Positions 45,700 through 56,514 of a DNA stretch of 64,000 nucleotides are shown here, one piece after another. Numbering within the stretch: position 1 is the stretch's first letter; every line of letters begins with the position of its first letter. The translations under genes and the position numbers were made by a program. The DNA is from Cordilura impudica (lineage: Eukaryota > Arthropoda > Insecta > Diptera > Scathophagidae): NCBI GenBank assembly GCA_963682025.1, contig OY821522.1:27441877-27505876 (forward strand), read 5' to 3'. The notes under the pieces were generated by a model. The model saw nothing but the letters and a program-made list of their open reading frames with translations. It had not been told where the DNA came from and ran no database searches.

Positions 45700-47102
45700 T
45701 TAAGCATCAGGCGTCCCCGTCTGAAGAAGAATATTGTTAATTTCCACCCTGCGTTGCGTTTTCGCAAAAAGGCATGCAATGCAAACTATTAAAATCAGGA
45801 CAAACAGAGAGGCTGAGGTGTACCAAGTTCCTCTTACTTTCGAGTGCAGATGAGAAATATGGTCAAGGTTCTTAATGTTCAAATCGTGAAGGTACTGAAG
45901 TGATAAGATAGAGCTATGACCCGTTAAATTTGCGGTGTGGAGTGCTAGAATTTCGGGGCTTCTAAAAGCATTTTCCGAAGATTTCCGAATTTCGTAGAAT
46001 TAATGGTTAAAGTGTCGTCAAACTTAATCAGATATGTTTCCTTCTGGAGGGTTTTTGTTCCATTTTCATAGTCTATTTTGAAGGGTTGATTGTTAATGGT
46101 GACAATGCCATCATCAATTTCCTTTAGAGGTGGTACATTGTGTGCGGAATTCGTTCGGCAAGCGGCCGTGTTATTGTTCAATAAACCTTCCAGGCACAAG
46201 CTGTTTTCCAGGCTAAACGTTTCACAAAATGAAGTTGCAGATTTCTTTTTACAATTTCTTATCATGACATATTTGTTGCCACATATTGCTACATCATTAA
46301 CTTCTAATGATAGGGTTACATTATAGTAAGCAACTGAAAATATCAATTTTCTTTCACATAATTGTACAATTTTTGGAAATTTGATTAAAACTGTAGGTAA
46401 CAATATTTTCGTTCTGCAATATTTTTGACTTAGAATTAACTATAATCTCGCTTACACTAACGCTCGAATCCATCTCGGACTTCAAAATAAAATTCACTTC
46501 TGAGCTATCTAACAAAACCGGATTAATCATTTGCAGTTTCCCCAAAGTTATGGAAAAAGCCAAATTATCCAATTCTCTAAGTACTGCTCTATTTCTTTCG
46601 CTTAACAGACCATATAGGTATCCTGAATCGATTTCATTAGCTTTAGCCCTACTTACAAGCATTCTGACGGTCGCAGTTAAAGTATTTATCTGAGATTGTA
46701 TTTCGGTGCTCATAATTATCTGTGCATTACTTGTAGCAACTAGTTCGCTTTGTTTGCAACGTACCTCAGTCATGTCATCATAGTCCGGTGTACCAGCTAT
46801 GTATTTCAGCGCGGTTCCAAGAATGTAAATGGCACGTGCGTGTCTGTGGTGTATGCGCAGGGATTCCATTGCTTTCTGTATTTGGTCTAGATCAGATTTT
46901 AATAATTTTCTCATGTGTGTTTTTGGTAATAGGTCCGCCAAATTTCTGGTTTCTTCCGCTATGGTCGTAAAGTTCGTTAAAACCGTTACATGGGCCAACA
47001 CTCCATAGTTGTCAAAAATTGCATATTTCCATCCGATACAGGGATATAGTATGAGGATGGTAGCGCCGTTAGTAGATACAGTGCTTGCAAATATCAGGGT
47101 GC
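45700..47102 (-). pseudogene. Errantivirus Env, copy 2
   Basis: N-terminal frame 47001-46354 as in copy 1, with Pro for Ala in DLLPKTH and Tyr for Asn next to the fusion-peptide-like segment. The C-terminal frame 46403-45945 ends early because one T of a T-run near 45970 is missing. The membrane-anchor segment remains at 45882-45700 in another frame. The shift near 46380 is shared with copies 1 and 3. Confidence 0.83.
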
Positions 47103-48081
47103 TGCAATGAGGAAACGAATATTATCTTTGTGCACTATTTTATCGTCCATTCTCACAGTTGTCCCAAGGTCCTGCTGAACTATTCTTTCGACAAACATAT
47201 TATTAAATTTATTCCCCAAACGCTTATTTACTTCCACGTAAACCTTTTCCCCAGGACTGTATGCCTTGACTACGGCCTTTTTATTGTGATAACTCAGATC
47301 AGACTTTTGCTTGGCCAAAATTTTGCACTGAATTTTTTCCTTGAGGTCTACTGGTATGGATTGAATTATGTCAATCAGTCTAAGTTCGGTGGTTGAATGA
47401 ATTGACCTGTTATACTTTGCAGTGGCCATAAGCAAATCTGTGGTGTCTTCAAAAGCACCTTCTAATTTCATGCATCTAGCGATTTCAGTTAGTGTTCCAT
47501 GGAACCTCTCAACTTGGCCGTTGGAAGAGCTGTGCATTGGTGGGGTTGTGAAAATTTCAGCACCAAAATTATTTTCGACTAAGGATTTTATGATTTGGGA
47601 ATTCAGTGATTTTTCGTTATCACAAATTATTGTCTTCATATCCTTGAAAAAATTTAAAATTTCCAAGAGCGCCGGTTTGGCATCGACTATGGCCCCTGAA
47701 GCTGTGGGTTTCACCACGGCAAACTTAGAAAATTTATCCAGATATGACAAATTTTGCAGTTTTTCGTGATTTCTTTGAGTTTTTTTTCTTGATATCAAGG
47801 AAATAGTAATCCTGCAGAACCTGTTTTAATTTTTTGTGTTCATTCACAAAGATTTCGATTTGATCGCAAGGATCGAATATATCCGTCACAAATTTATTCT
47901 TGTAACGGAATTTTACAGATGGGTAGTTCATGATCAAGAGATGGTGGATTTGGGCTAACATATGCAAGTCACAACGAATTGCGTTAACTACGTGCGGATT
48001 TATACAATTCTTAAATGCGCCTAAGAGATTTTCTATTTCGTCGTATGTTACGTGGTGTCTAGTGCGGTCACTGAAAATCAT
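47094..48081 (-). pseudogene. Errantivirus integrase, copy 2
   Basis: Same domain content and same loss of the first-Asp region as copy 1. The N-terminal part is 48081-47734 and the core 47798-47094. Ala replaces Val in IVDAKPALL, a state shared with copy 3. Acidic positions ICDNEKS and QVERFHG are kept. Confidence 0.83.
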
Positions 48082-48241
48082 TTTTGTGTCTTTCTTATTT
48101 GATTTTTAAAACAATTTGTGGGGTTTTCAATGGTAGGAATAATCTCATTAAGCGAAATTTCACTTCCGCAGGCTTGAAGTGAGGTTTAGGATCCAGAATC
48201 TTCAATAACATGGACATATTGTCTGGAAAGAGCATCGGCAA

Positions 48242-48696
48242 CTACATTGTCTTTGCCGGGTATATAAAAAAAATTGGGGAGTACTGCTCGATGAAGGCTC
48301 TCCACCGTTTTAATTTCGAATTCGGATTTTTGTCGGAGATGGAAAATGTGAGGGGTTGGTGATCAGTAAATATGTTGAGCTTATTAACTCCATAAAGATA
48401 GTGTCTAAGGTTTTTCAAAGCCCACACTATAGCCAGAAGTTCTCGCTCATTTGTGGCGTAATTTTCTTCAGTGGATGACAAAGTTCGAAATATCATTGTG
48501 TCCATTCTGTGAAAGGACAGCTCCGATGACATGGGACGATGTGTTTGTTGTGAGATCAAAAGGCTTTTCAAAATTTGGGTATAAAAGAAGGACATGTTCT
48601 ATTTTCTCAAAAGAATTTATGGCTTCTTCGTCCAAACATATTTCAATGTGTTTCGAATGCTTGGTTCCGACATGCCCATTTTCACCTAGTAAAAAT
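48242..48696 (-). pseudogene. Errantivirus RNase H fragment, copy 2
   Basis: Covers LTTNTSSHVIGAVLSQ and, after the shared frameshift, NERELLAIVWAL and FTDHQPLTF. It is cut at 48696-48697 upstream of RNase H, at the sequence corresponding to 16532 in copy 1. Confidence 0.8.
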
Positions 48697-49061
48697 CGGA
48701 AGACCGCTACCTTGCTATGCAAGTTTTGAGCGACGAAATTGAACTAACTTTTCAATCATATTTTAAAACATATTTAAAGCGATCCACAACTTCAAAATCA
48801 AAACGAGAACACAAACACAATTATGCTTGTCAGCATAACCAGCGTCACATCTTCGTGTGAACCAAATTCACATGAAGAATGCAAGGCAGCTAACCAGCGT
48901 CACATTTCGTGTGAAACAAATTTACATGAAAAAATGCAAGGTAGCGTCTGCTACGAAATAATTATTTTAATTTTAGTCTTTTCAAGTGCGCGTGTATCGC
49001 TCATGTTGCATTATTTTGCAATTGACAAGAATTTGTCACACTTCGTCTACGTACCTTAACT
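48697..49061 (-). repeat. Errantivirus LTR fragment, copy 3
   Basis: About 365 bp of the LTR including the two 55-bp internal tandem units (near 48831-48940). The distal part of the LTR is absent because the tandem-duplication breakpoint lies at CGGAAGACC. Confidence 0.85.
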
Positions 49062-49071
49062 GTTCCCCCCT

Positions 49072-50475
49072 TTAAGCATCAGGCGTCCCCGTCTGAAGAA
49101 GAATATTGTTAATTTCCACCCTGCGTTGCGTTTTCGCAAAAAGGCATGCAATGCAAACTATTAAAATCAGGACAAACAGAGAGGCTGAGGTGTACCAAGT
49201 TCCTCTTACTTTCGAGTGCAGATGAGAAATATGGTCAAGGTTCTTAATGTTCAAATCGTGAAGGTACTGAAGTGATAAGATAGAGCTATGATCCGTTAAA
49301 TTTGCGGTGTGGAGTGCTAGAATTTCGGGGCTTCTAAAAGCATTTTTCCGAAGATTTCCGAATTTCGTAGAATTAATGGTTAAAGTGTCGTCAAACTTAA
49401 TCAGATATGTTTCCTTCTGGAGGGTTTTTGTTCCATTCTCATAGTCTATTTTGAAGGGTTGATTGTTAATGGTGACAATGCCATCATCAATTTCCTTTAG
49501 AGGTGGTACATTGTGTGCGGAATTCGTTCGGCAAGCGGCCGTGTTATTGTTCAATAAACCTTCCAGGCACAAGCTGTTTTCCAGGCTAAACGTTTCACAA
49601 AATGAAGTTGCAGATTTCTTTTTACAATTTCTTATCATGACATATTTGTTGCCACATATTGCTACATCATTAACTTCTAATGATAGGGTTACATTATAGT
49701 AAGCAACTGAAAATATCAATTTTCTTTCACATAATTGTACAATTTTTGGAAATTTGATTAAAACTGTAGGTAACAATATTTTCGTTCTGCAATATTTTTG
49801 ACTTAGAATTAACTATAATCTCGCTTACACTAACGCTCGAATCCATCTCGGACTTCAAAATAAAATTCACTTCTGAGCTATCTAACAAAACCGGATTAAT
49901 CATTTGCAGTTTCCCCAAAGTTATGGAAAAAGCCAAATTATCCAATTCTCTAAGTACTGCTCTATTTCTTTCGCTTAACAGACCATATAGGTATCCTGAA
50001 TCGATTTCATTAGCTTTAGCCCTACTTACAAGCATTCTGACGGTCGCAGTTAAAGTATTTATCTGAGATTGTATTTCGGTGCTCATAATTATCTGTGCAT
50101 TACTTGTAGCAACTAGTTCGCTTTGTTTGCAACGTACCTCAGTCATGTCATCATAGTCCGGTGTACCAGCTATGTATTTCAGCGCGGTTCCAAGAATGTT
50201 AATGGCACGTGCGTGTCTGTGGTGTATGCGCAGGGATTCCATTGCTTTCTGTATTTGGTCTAGATCAGATTTTAATAATTTTCTCATGTGTGTTTTTGGT
50301 AATAGGTCCGCCAAATTTCTGGTTTCTTCCGCTATGGTCGTAAAGTTCGTTAAAACCGTTACATGGGCCAACACTCCATAGTTGTCAAAAATTGCATATT
50401 TCCATCCGATACAGGGATATAGTATGAGGATGGTAGCGCCGTTAGTAGATACAGTGCTTGCAAATATCAGGGTGC
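49072..50475 (-). pseudogene. Errantivirus Env, copy 3 (least interrupted C-terminal half)
   Basis: The N-terminal frame 50374-49727 is as in the other copies. The C-terminal frame 49776-49072 is open for 234 codons through the membrane anchor to the natural stop, lacking the private one-base deletions of copies 1 and 2. The shared shift between the two halves (near 49750) remains, so it is still interrupted. It has Asn in RAINIL, as in copy 1, and Pro in DLLPKTH, as in copy 2. Confidence 0.85.
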
Positions 50476-51454
50476 TGCAATGAGGAAACGAATATTATCT
50501 TTGTGCACTATTTTATCGTCCATTCTCACAGTTGTCCCAAGGTCCTGCTGAACTATTCTTTCGACAAACATATTATTAAATTTATTCCCCAAACGCTTAT
50601 TTACTTCCACGTAAACCTTTTCCCCAGGACTGTATGCCTTGACTACGGCCTTTTTATTGTGATAACTCAGATCAGACTTTTGCTTGGCCAAAATTTTGCA
50701 CTGAATTTTTTCCTTGAGGTCTACTGGTATGGATTGAATTATGTCAATCAGTCTAAGTTCGGTGGTTGAATGAATTGACCTGTTATACTTTGCAGTGGCC
50801 ATAAGCAAATCTGTGGTGTCTTCAAAAGCACCTTCTAATTTCATGCATCTAGCGATTTCAGTTAGTGTTCCATGGAACCTCTCAACTTGGCCGTTGGAAG
50901 AGCTGTGCATTGGTGGGGTTGTGAAAATTTCAGCACCAAAATTATTTTCGACTAAGGATTTTATGATTTGGGAATTCAGTGATTTTTCGTTATCACAAAT
51001 TATTGTCTTCATATCCTTGAAAAAATTTAAAATTTCCAAGAGCGCCGGTTTGGCATCGACTATGGCCCCTGAAGCTGTGGGTTTCACCACGGCAAACTTA
51101 GAAAATTTATCCAGATATGACAAATTTTGCAGTTTTTCGTGATTTCTTTGAGTTTTTTTTCTTGATATCAGGGAAATAGTAATCCTGCAGAACCTGTTTT
51201 AATTTTTTGTGTTCATTCACAAAGATTTCGATTTGATCGCAAGGATCGAATATATCCGTCACAAATTTATTCTTGTAACGGAATTTTACAGATGGGTAGT
51301 TCATGATCAAGAGATGGTGGATTTGGGCTAACATATGCAAGTCACAACGAATTGCGTTAACTACGTGCGGATTTATACAATTCTTAAATGCGCCTAAGAG
51401 ATTTTCTATTTCGTCGTATGTTACGTGGTGTCTAGTGCGGTCACTGAAAATCAT
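50467..51454 (-). pseudogene. Errantivirus integrase, copy 3
   Basis: N-terminal part 51454-51107 (FPDIKK as in copy 1) and core 51123-50467 (IVDAKPALL as in copy 2). It has the same internal deletion removing the first catalytic Asp region. Confidence 0.84.
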
Positions 51455-51614
51455 TTTTGTGTCTTTCTTATTTGATTTTTAAAACAATTTGTGGGGTTTT
51501 CAATGGTAGGAATAATCTCATTAAGCGAAATTTCACTTCCGCAGGCTTGAAGTGAGGTTTAGGATCCAGAATCTTCAATAACATGGACATATTGTCTGGA
51601 AAGAGCATCGGCAA

Positions 51615-52080
51615 CTACATTGTCTTTGCCGGGTATATAAAAAAAATTGGGGAGTACTGCTCGATGAAGGCTCTCCACCGTTTTAATTTCGAATTCGGAT
51701 TTTTGTCGGAGATGGAAAATGTGAGGGGTTGGTGATCAGTAAATATGTTGAGCTTATTAACTCCATAAAGATAGTGTCTAAGGTTTTTCAAAGCCCACAC
51801 TATAGCCAGAAGTTCTCGCTCATTTGTGGCGTAATTTTCTTCAGTGGATGACAAAGTTCGAAATATCATTGTGTCCATTCTGTGAAAGGACAGCTCCGAT
51901 GACATGGGACGATGTGTTTGTTGTGAGATCAAAAGGCTTTTCAAAATTTGGGTATAAAAGAAGGACATGTTCTATTTTCTCAAAAGAATTTATGGCTTCT
52001 TCGTCCAAACATATTTCAATGTGTTTCGAATGCTTGGTTCCGACATGCCCATTTTCACCTAGTAAAAATCTAGTAGGAGG
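51615..52080 (-). pseudogene. Errantivirus RNase H fragment, copy 3
   Basis: Same two frame segments as the other copies (LTTNTSSHVIG in one, NERELLAIVWAL and FTDHQPL in the other). It ends at 52080, beyond which AAACAATGGGCGTG begins unrelated sequence. Confidence 0.8.
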
Positions 52081-52244
52081 AAACAATGGGCGTGATCGGA
52101 ACGGTGGGCGTGGAACCGACCATACAAAGTAAATATATAATATCATATAGCTGGACTACTATAATAGAAAAAGGCTTTACACTTTGTACGATTGATTCAT
52201 ATATTAATGTGAGTAGTCGGACAAAAAATGGGCGGGATATTAGT
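52081..52244. other. Short noncoding junction sequence
   Basis: About 160 bp between errantivirus copy 3 and the next LINE. It includes AATGGGCGTGATCGG, GTGGGCGTGG and AAATGGGCGGGAT, a GC-richer GGGCG theme recurring three times. No gene. Confidence 0.5.
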
Positions 52245-52287
52245 TAGTTAGTTAGTTGTTCTTTATTCAAATTCAAATTCAAATTAG
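52245..52287 (-). repeat. LINE 3' microsatellite tails
   Basis: TTAGTTAGTTAGTTAG at about 52245-52260 and ATTCAAATTCAAATTCAAATT at about 52267-52287. The left-arm LINE also ends in a short tandem repeat (TATTC)n rather than poly(A), suggesting that a microsatellite tail is a property of this family. Confidence 0.75.
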
Positions 52288-52428
52288 TAATTACATTTTT
52301 ATTTTTATGAATAATATAAATTAAAATAATAAGGAACATACGACTATGACATTGTGTCGTCAATCGGATAGAGAGTTACTTAAATACGTTACAATAATGT
52401 GTTTTTTTTTTTTTTTCTACAAAGTGAA

Positions 52429-55400
52429 TTAGTAATTAAATTCAGAAATAAGTTCCTTCCTATAACCCATCGCATCTGTAATAAAATGATATATTTGTTT
52501 AAAATATGTTTTTGCATTATTTAGCAAGCAAATCAAATCATTTTCCGTTAAGAAAGCCTCTTAGCCAAATGCCCGAGGAGAATTGGGCATTTGGCTATAA
52601 AATTAAGTATATCTTCTGTATCATTAAGATTGCATAGTGAACATATACGTTGTCTTTGCTGTTGAAATCTTGTTCCATTGAGCTCAATTAGATCGCATCT
52701 AGCTTTAAAAATATAGCTTATTGCATTTATATTGTTAGAGATTTCAAAATAAGTTTGATTTTCTTTAAAGTTAAGCTTTGAATAGAGACGAGTTGTTCGA
52801 GTTGCCTTTTCTTCATTTCTTTCCATTTCTCTTAATATAATGCCATTCGTTATATTGTACCTTAATAGTTCCCAGTCTTTCTTTGTTGTACATTTCGAAA
52901 TTCTTATTGTGCTAAAATCAAGTGCTAGCTTTTCAATATATTTGTCCCAATAAGATTGTTTCTCAATTATTAGTTTCGCAAGCTGGTTAGGTAAGCGATT
53001 TTCATTATATTCGTGTAGACTTCTTATTATATAACGAAGGTGTAAATCTAATGTGTAAGTGTGGTTATTTTCAATACCAGTTTCAAGTGTGAAAGTCGGC
53101 AATTTTAAAATATTTTTTAAAAAATATCTTTGAAGCTTGTCCACTTCATTGAAAAGGTAAAATCCCCACATTTGGGCTCCATTTGATTGAATAGCTCGGC
53201 AAACCGATTTAAACAAATTCCACTTTGCAACTAAGCCTATCTCTTTTTTTGCTAAAAAAATCCTTCCAGGTTGCGTTTATGGAGTTTTTAGCGGATATAT
53301 TTCTATTTTCCAAATGGTTTTTAAAGGACATTTTTGGAGAAGATGTAACACCAAGATATGTGTGCTCGTTATTTACAGTTATAGGCTCTCCTTTAAAAAA
53401 ACCAACCTTCTCTTGTTGAGATTTTTCCTCCATTTCTAAATATCATCATTTCTGATTTACTTAAATTTACCTCAAGATTCCACATTTTACAATATGTTTC
53501 GAGGTTGTGTATCATATTTTGCATTATACTGACATCATCACCCAAAATTACGATGTCGTCAGCATACATCAATAATCTAATGTTTGTAGATCCTACGTTT
53601 ATTCCCCCTTCTAGATAAGAATACAAATCATTTAGGTAAATGGAAAAAAGCATTGGGGATAACAAGCAACCTTGTTTTACTCCTGATGAAGTCTCGAACT
53701 CGTCAGATAGATATTCTCCATTCCAGACAGCAAATTTAGTATGACTGTAAATATTTTTGATCATATTAACCATTTTGGTTGACATACCAATGCTATGCAG
53801 TTTATATATTAATGATTTTCTACAGACTTTGTCGAATGCGGCTTTGAAATCCACAAAAAATGCGTACAGTTTTTTCTTTCCTTAAACTTTAGGTGGGCAA
53901 TCGCTGCTAAATTATACAAATTATCGACAGTGGAATATCCTTCTCTAAATCCAGCTTGGTATTCAGTTAAAATATTGTGTCTATTAAGCCAGACATTTAT
54001 TCATTTATTAATGATACCCTTAAAAATCTTTGCTACTGTGTTCATAAAAGATATTCCTCGATAGTTGCTAGTAATATCTTTGTTACCTTTTTTGTAAATG
54101 GAAAAATTATACTTGTAGTGAATTTTTCGTCTAACATTGAGGATTCAAAAATAAGATTATAAGATTGTGTTAGTTCTTGTAGGAATGTATCAGATGCATT
54201 TTTAAAAAATTCGTAACTGACTCTATCTTCTCCAGGAGCTTTGTTACACTTAGCCTTGGCCAACACACTTTTTACTGTGTTTATTGGGTAATCTAAATCA
54301 TCATCAGTATAAAACATGGGCACATACATTATATTATTTGAATTTTGTGATGGATTGAGTAGATCAGCAAAGTATTGCTAAAAACATGTATTTCAATTCC
54401 GGGATTTGGTTGTAATTCTTTATTTTTAATTTCTTTGATTAGCTTCCACCAATCTTTATTATTTTTAACGTTATTTATTTTATTTTCTATGCTTTTATAG
54501 TATTCAGATTTACTTTTTTTCACATACAAGTTTAAATTTTTTATTTTCAATAAGATATTTTTCCTTGTTGACTTCTGTGGTATTTTTGCGATAGAGTTGT
54601 AATGTACTAAATGATTTTTCCCTGGAATTAAAGCATTTTAAATTAAACCATTTGTTTTCTTTTTTAATTTGAAACTCGTTTTCATAACAATTCTGTTTTG
54701 ACATATGTATAATGTCGGTTATTTCCTTCAATTGTAATATATTTCTTTGTTGTTAATATGAGGATAAGTTTTGATCCAGTTTTTCTGTGTATTTATTTTT
54801 CTTTCTCTCATCCCATTTGAGTTTAGGCAACAATTTCATTGGATTAACAATGTTTGCAATTTCTATGTTCATAGTCAGCATTATTGGCATATGGTCGGAC
54901 CATATTTTATTTTCTACCGTAAACCTTTCAATTGCTTCCATATTATCATGTGCCACCGCACATATATCAATAACTGATTCGCCTCTGCTGCTCATAAAAG
55001 TAAAATTGCCTATTTCATCACCCATTGTACACCCATTTAAAATATGCAATCCAAAATCTTCACACAGGTCCAAGAACATCTTCCCTTTCGAGTTTTTCTC
55101 ATGATCTCTAGATTTCCTTAAATCGAATCCTGCTTTAAACGTTGATTTAATAAAATCGTCAAGGGGTTGTTGTAGGCTTCCTATTCTGATATTAAGATCT
55201 CCTATTATAATTAGGTTTTCAACATCTTCGTTAATAAGAAAATTGTTAACCGTACCATGATGCTGCTCTCAAATATAAAGGCATTATATTAATAGTTTTA
55301 TTCAAAGTTTTCAGTATAATATAGTTTATGCCATTTTATGTTCTAAATCGACAGTTTATATTTACTCGTTTTAGATCTTTTTTCACTCCATAAACATAGC

Positions 55401-55614
55401 CTCCAATTCTTCTACCATAATTACTGATTCTAGTTGCTGGTTTCCAAAAAGTATCGTAACCGTTGAAAAACTTTTTAAATCTTTCTATTTTTAATTCTTA
55501 CATGTGAGTTTCTAATAATATATATTCACAAGTTTTTATATATTGGAAAAATTCATTGTATAAAACTTTGTTTTCTAATCCATGTACATTATAAGATAAA
55601 ATTTTCAAAAACAT
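52429..55614 (-). pseudogene. LINE ORF2 (endonuclease and reverse transcriptase), decayed
   Basis: ATG at 55614 opens FLKILSYNVHGLENK (first endonuclease motif), LLETHM then a stop, NYGRRIGGYVYGVKKDL, and 55079-54753 with ENKIWSDHMPI. The linker is broken repeatedly (54731-54329). RT: 54329-54042 has CNKAPGEDRVSYEFFKN. 53854-53393 has VDFKAAFDKV at its beginning, SGVKQGCLLSPMLFSIYLND and LMYADDIVILGDD (catalytic YADD). The C-terminal 53216-52548 has the CSLCNLNDTEDILNFIAKCP zinc-knuckle-like block. The final stop (52431-52429) follows EFNY. At least eight interruptions. Confidence 0.87.
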
Positions 55615-55715
55615 TGCTTTATTTTGATTTAAGTCATTACGGATGCGATTTGGTTTTACAATACATTTTTTTTTGTTTTACATATTTTACTTTTATTTAT
55701 ACATATGAATATTAG

Positions 55716-56514
55716 TTAATAGTTTTTTGAACAAAATTTAGTTAAAATTTCATAATAATTCAAATTAACAGAATTTATAACCTGTCCATATAATTTTTCA
55801 AGAACTACATTTCCGTTTTGATTTCCGCTTATTGAAATTTTATTCTTGTTCCATCTTAGACATTTAACGCTTATATTCATTTTTTCGTTACCTACCATAA
55901 TTTTATATTTGCTACTAACTTCCTTGATGCATTTTTTGAGTTCTAACATCACCCGTTTGTCTTATTGTTTTTCGGTTGTCAGATCACGTTCAACAATTAT
56001 TTTAGAGCCAACTAAATTCTTTGTGTTTTTGAAAATGTCCTTCACTACTTTCCAGAACTAAACTCAGCCACGACACCTATTTTACCACCCTTCTCGTATA
56101 AGCATATTTCTTTAGATATTTTTAAATTATGCTTGCAGCAATTTTTACAGCTTCTTCTAATGTAGATTTGGTCTGGATTCCTTTGAATATTAGATTATTT
56201 CGTTTAATATGTTCTTGTAAGTAAGTGATTTGTTGATGATCTTTCTCTTTTTCTCCCCTTAGTTGCCTGATTTCATTTTTTAAATGTTGATTTTCTGATT
56301 TAACTTCATCTAGTTTTAAAGAAAGACTACTAACATTAGTTTTTATTTCCTCAACGCCTTGCTTCATATTCGTTAGCTTCTCATCCATAAGTGTAGACAT
56401 AAGTTTCATCAAATCAGTAACGGCCATTGAACTAACAGAATTTCCATCATTTTTACCTGGTGATAAATCTTCAAGCCTTCGCTTAGCTGATTGCCCATCA
56501 ATATTAGGTGTCAT
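55716..56514 (-). pseudogene. LINE ORF1 with coiled coil
   Basis: ATG at 56514 (MTPNIDGQSAKRRLEDLSPG). Residues from about 30 to 100 show a heptad-like pattern (MSTLMDEKLTNMKQGVEEI, then ENQHLKNEIRQLRGEKEKD), predicted to form a coiled-coil trimerisation region, followed by EHIKRNNLIFKGI at the start of an RRM-like fold. A stop at 56122 and shifts interrupt it. The C-terminal part is 55952-55716 (VMLELKKCIKEV, VVLEKLYGQVINSVNLNYYE). The layout resembles L1-type ORF1 RNA-binding proteins. The fragment at 32445-32968 is homologous. Confidence 0.75.

Larger units (their letters stand above)
33897..48697 (-). repeat. Right arm of giant palindrome (14.8 kb)
   Basis: Reverse complement of 16532-31347 with scattered substitutions and small indels: 13 bases missing near 35046 relative to the left arm, and 4 extra bases near 37200. 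The outer end at 48697 (CCTAGTAAAAATC) is fused to a second, tandem copy of 45325 onward. It carries inverted copies of the LINE, the BEL/Pao element and the errantivirus 3' half. Confidence 0.95.
45110..48697 (-). mobile_element. Errantivirus 3' half, copy 2 (inverted)
   Basis: Contains the complete 3' LTR (about 45110-45689), env (45700-47102), integrase (47094-48081) and RNase H with the RT end (48242-48696). It is truncated at 48697, where it meets copy 3 in direct tandem. Compared with copies 1 and 3 it has private changes: a one-base deletion in env near 45970, RAIYIL for RAINIL, and FLDIKK for FPDIKK. Confidence 0.93.
48697..52080 (-). mobile_element. Errantivirus 3' half, copy 3 (tandem duplicate of copy 2)
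   Basis: Starts at CGGAAGACCG inside the LTR (equivalent to 45325) and proceeds through env and integrase to RNase H, in the same orientation as copy 2 at an offset of 3372-3373 bp. It runs 12 bp further than copy 2, to CTAGTAGGAGG at 52080 (equivalent to 16522), then leaves all similarity. It therefore probably marks the original outer end of the inverted arm, and copy 2 represents the duplicated unit. Confidence 0.92.
52245..56514 (-). mobile_element. Second LINE of the window, decayed, near full length
   Basis: Minus-strand order: ORF1 (56514-55716), ORF2 (55614-52429), and a 3' UTR ending in microsatellite tails, (AATTTG)n at 52266-52287 and (AACT)n at 52245-52262. ORF order, a coiled-coil/RRM-like ORF1, the endonuclease-RT ORF2 and the EFNY terminus show it is a paralogue of the LINE inside the palindrome. 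The clade is not assigned with confidence; the GVKQGCLLSP and YADDIVILGDD blocks are of a general LINE type common in arthropods. Many frameshifts. Confidence 0.85.

Noticed and set aside
16532..48697. Palindrome as a pure sequencing artefact (unremoved adapter or inverted chimera)
   Set aside because: The centre diverges sharply, both arms have private substitutions and indels, and only the right arm has a tandem duplication. An artefact would give uniform identity up to the turning point. Assembly error is still possible and needs spanning reads.
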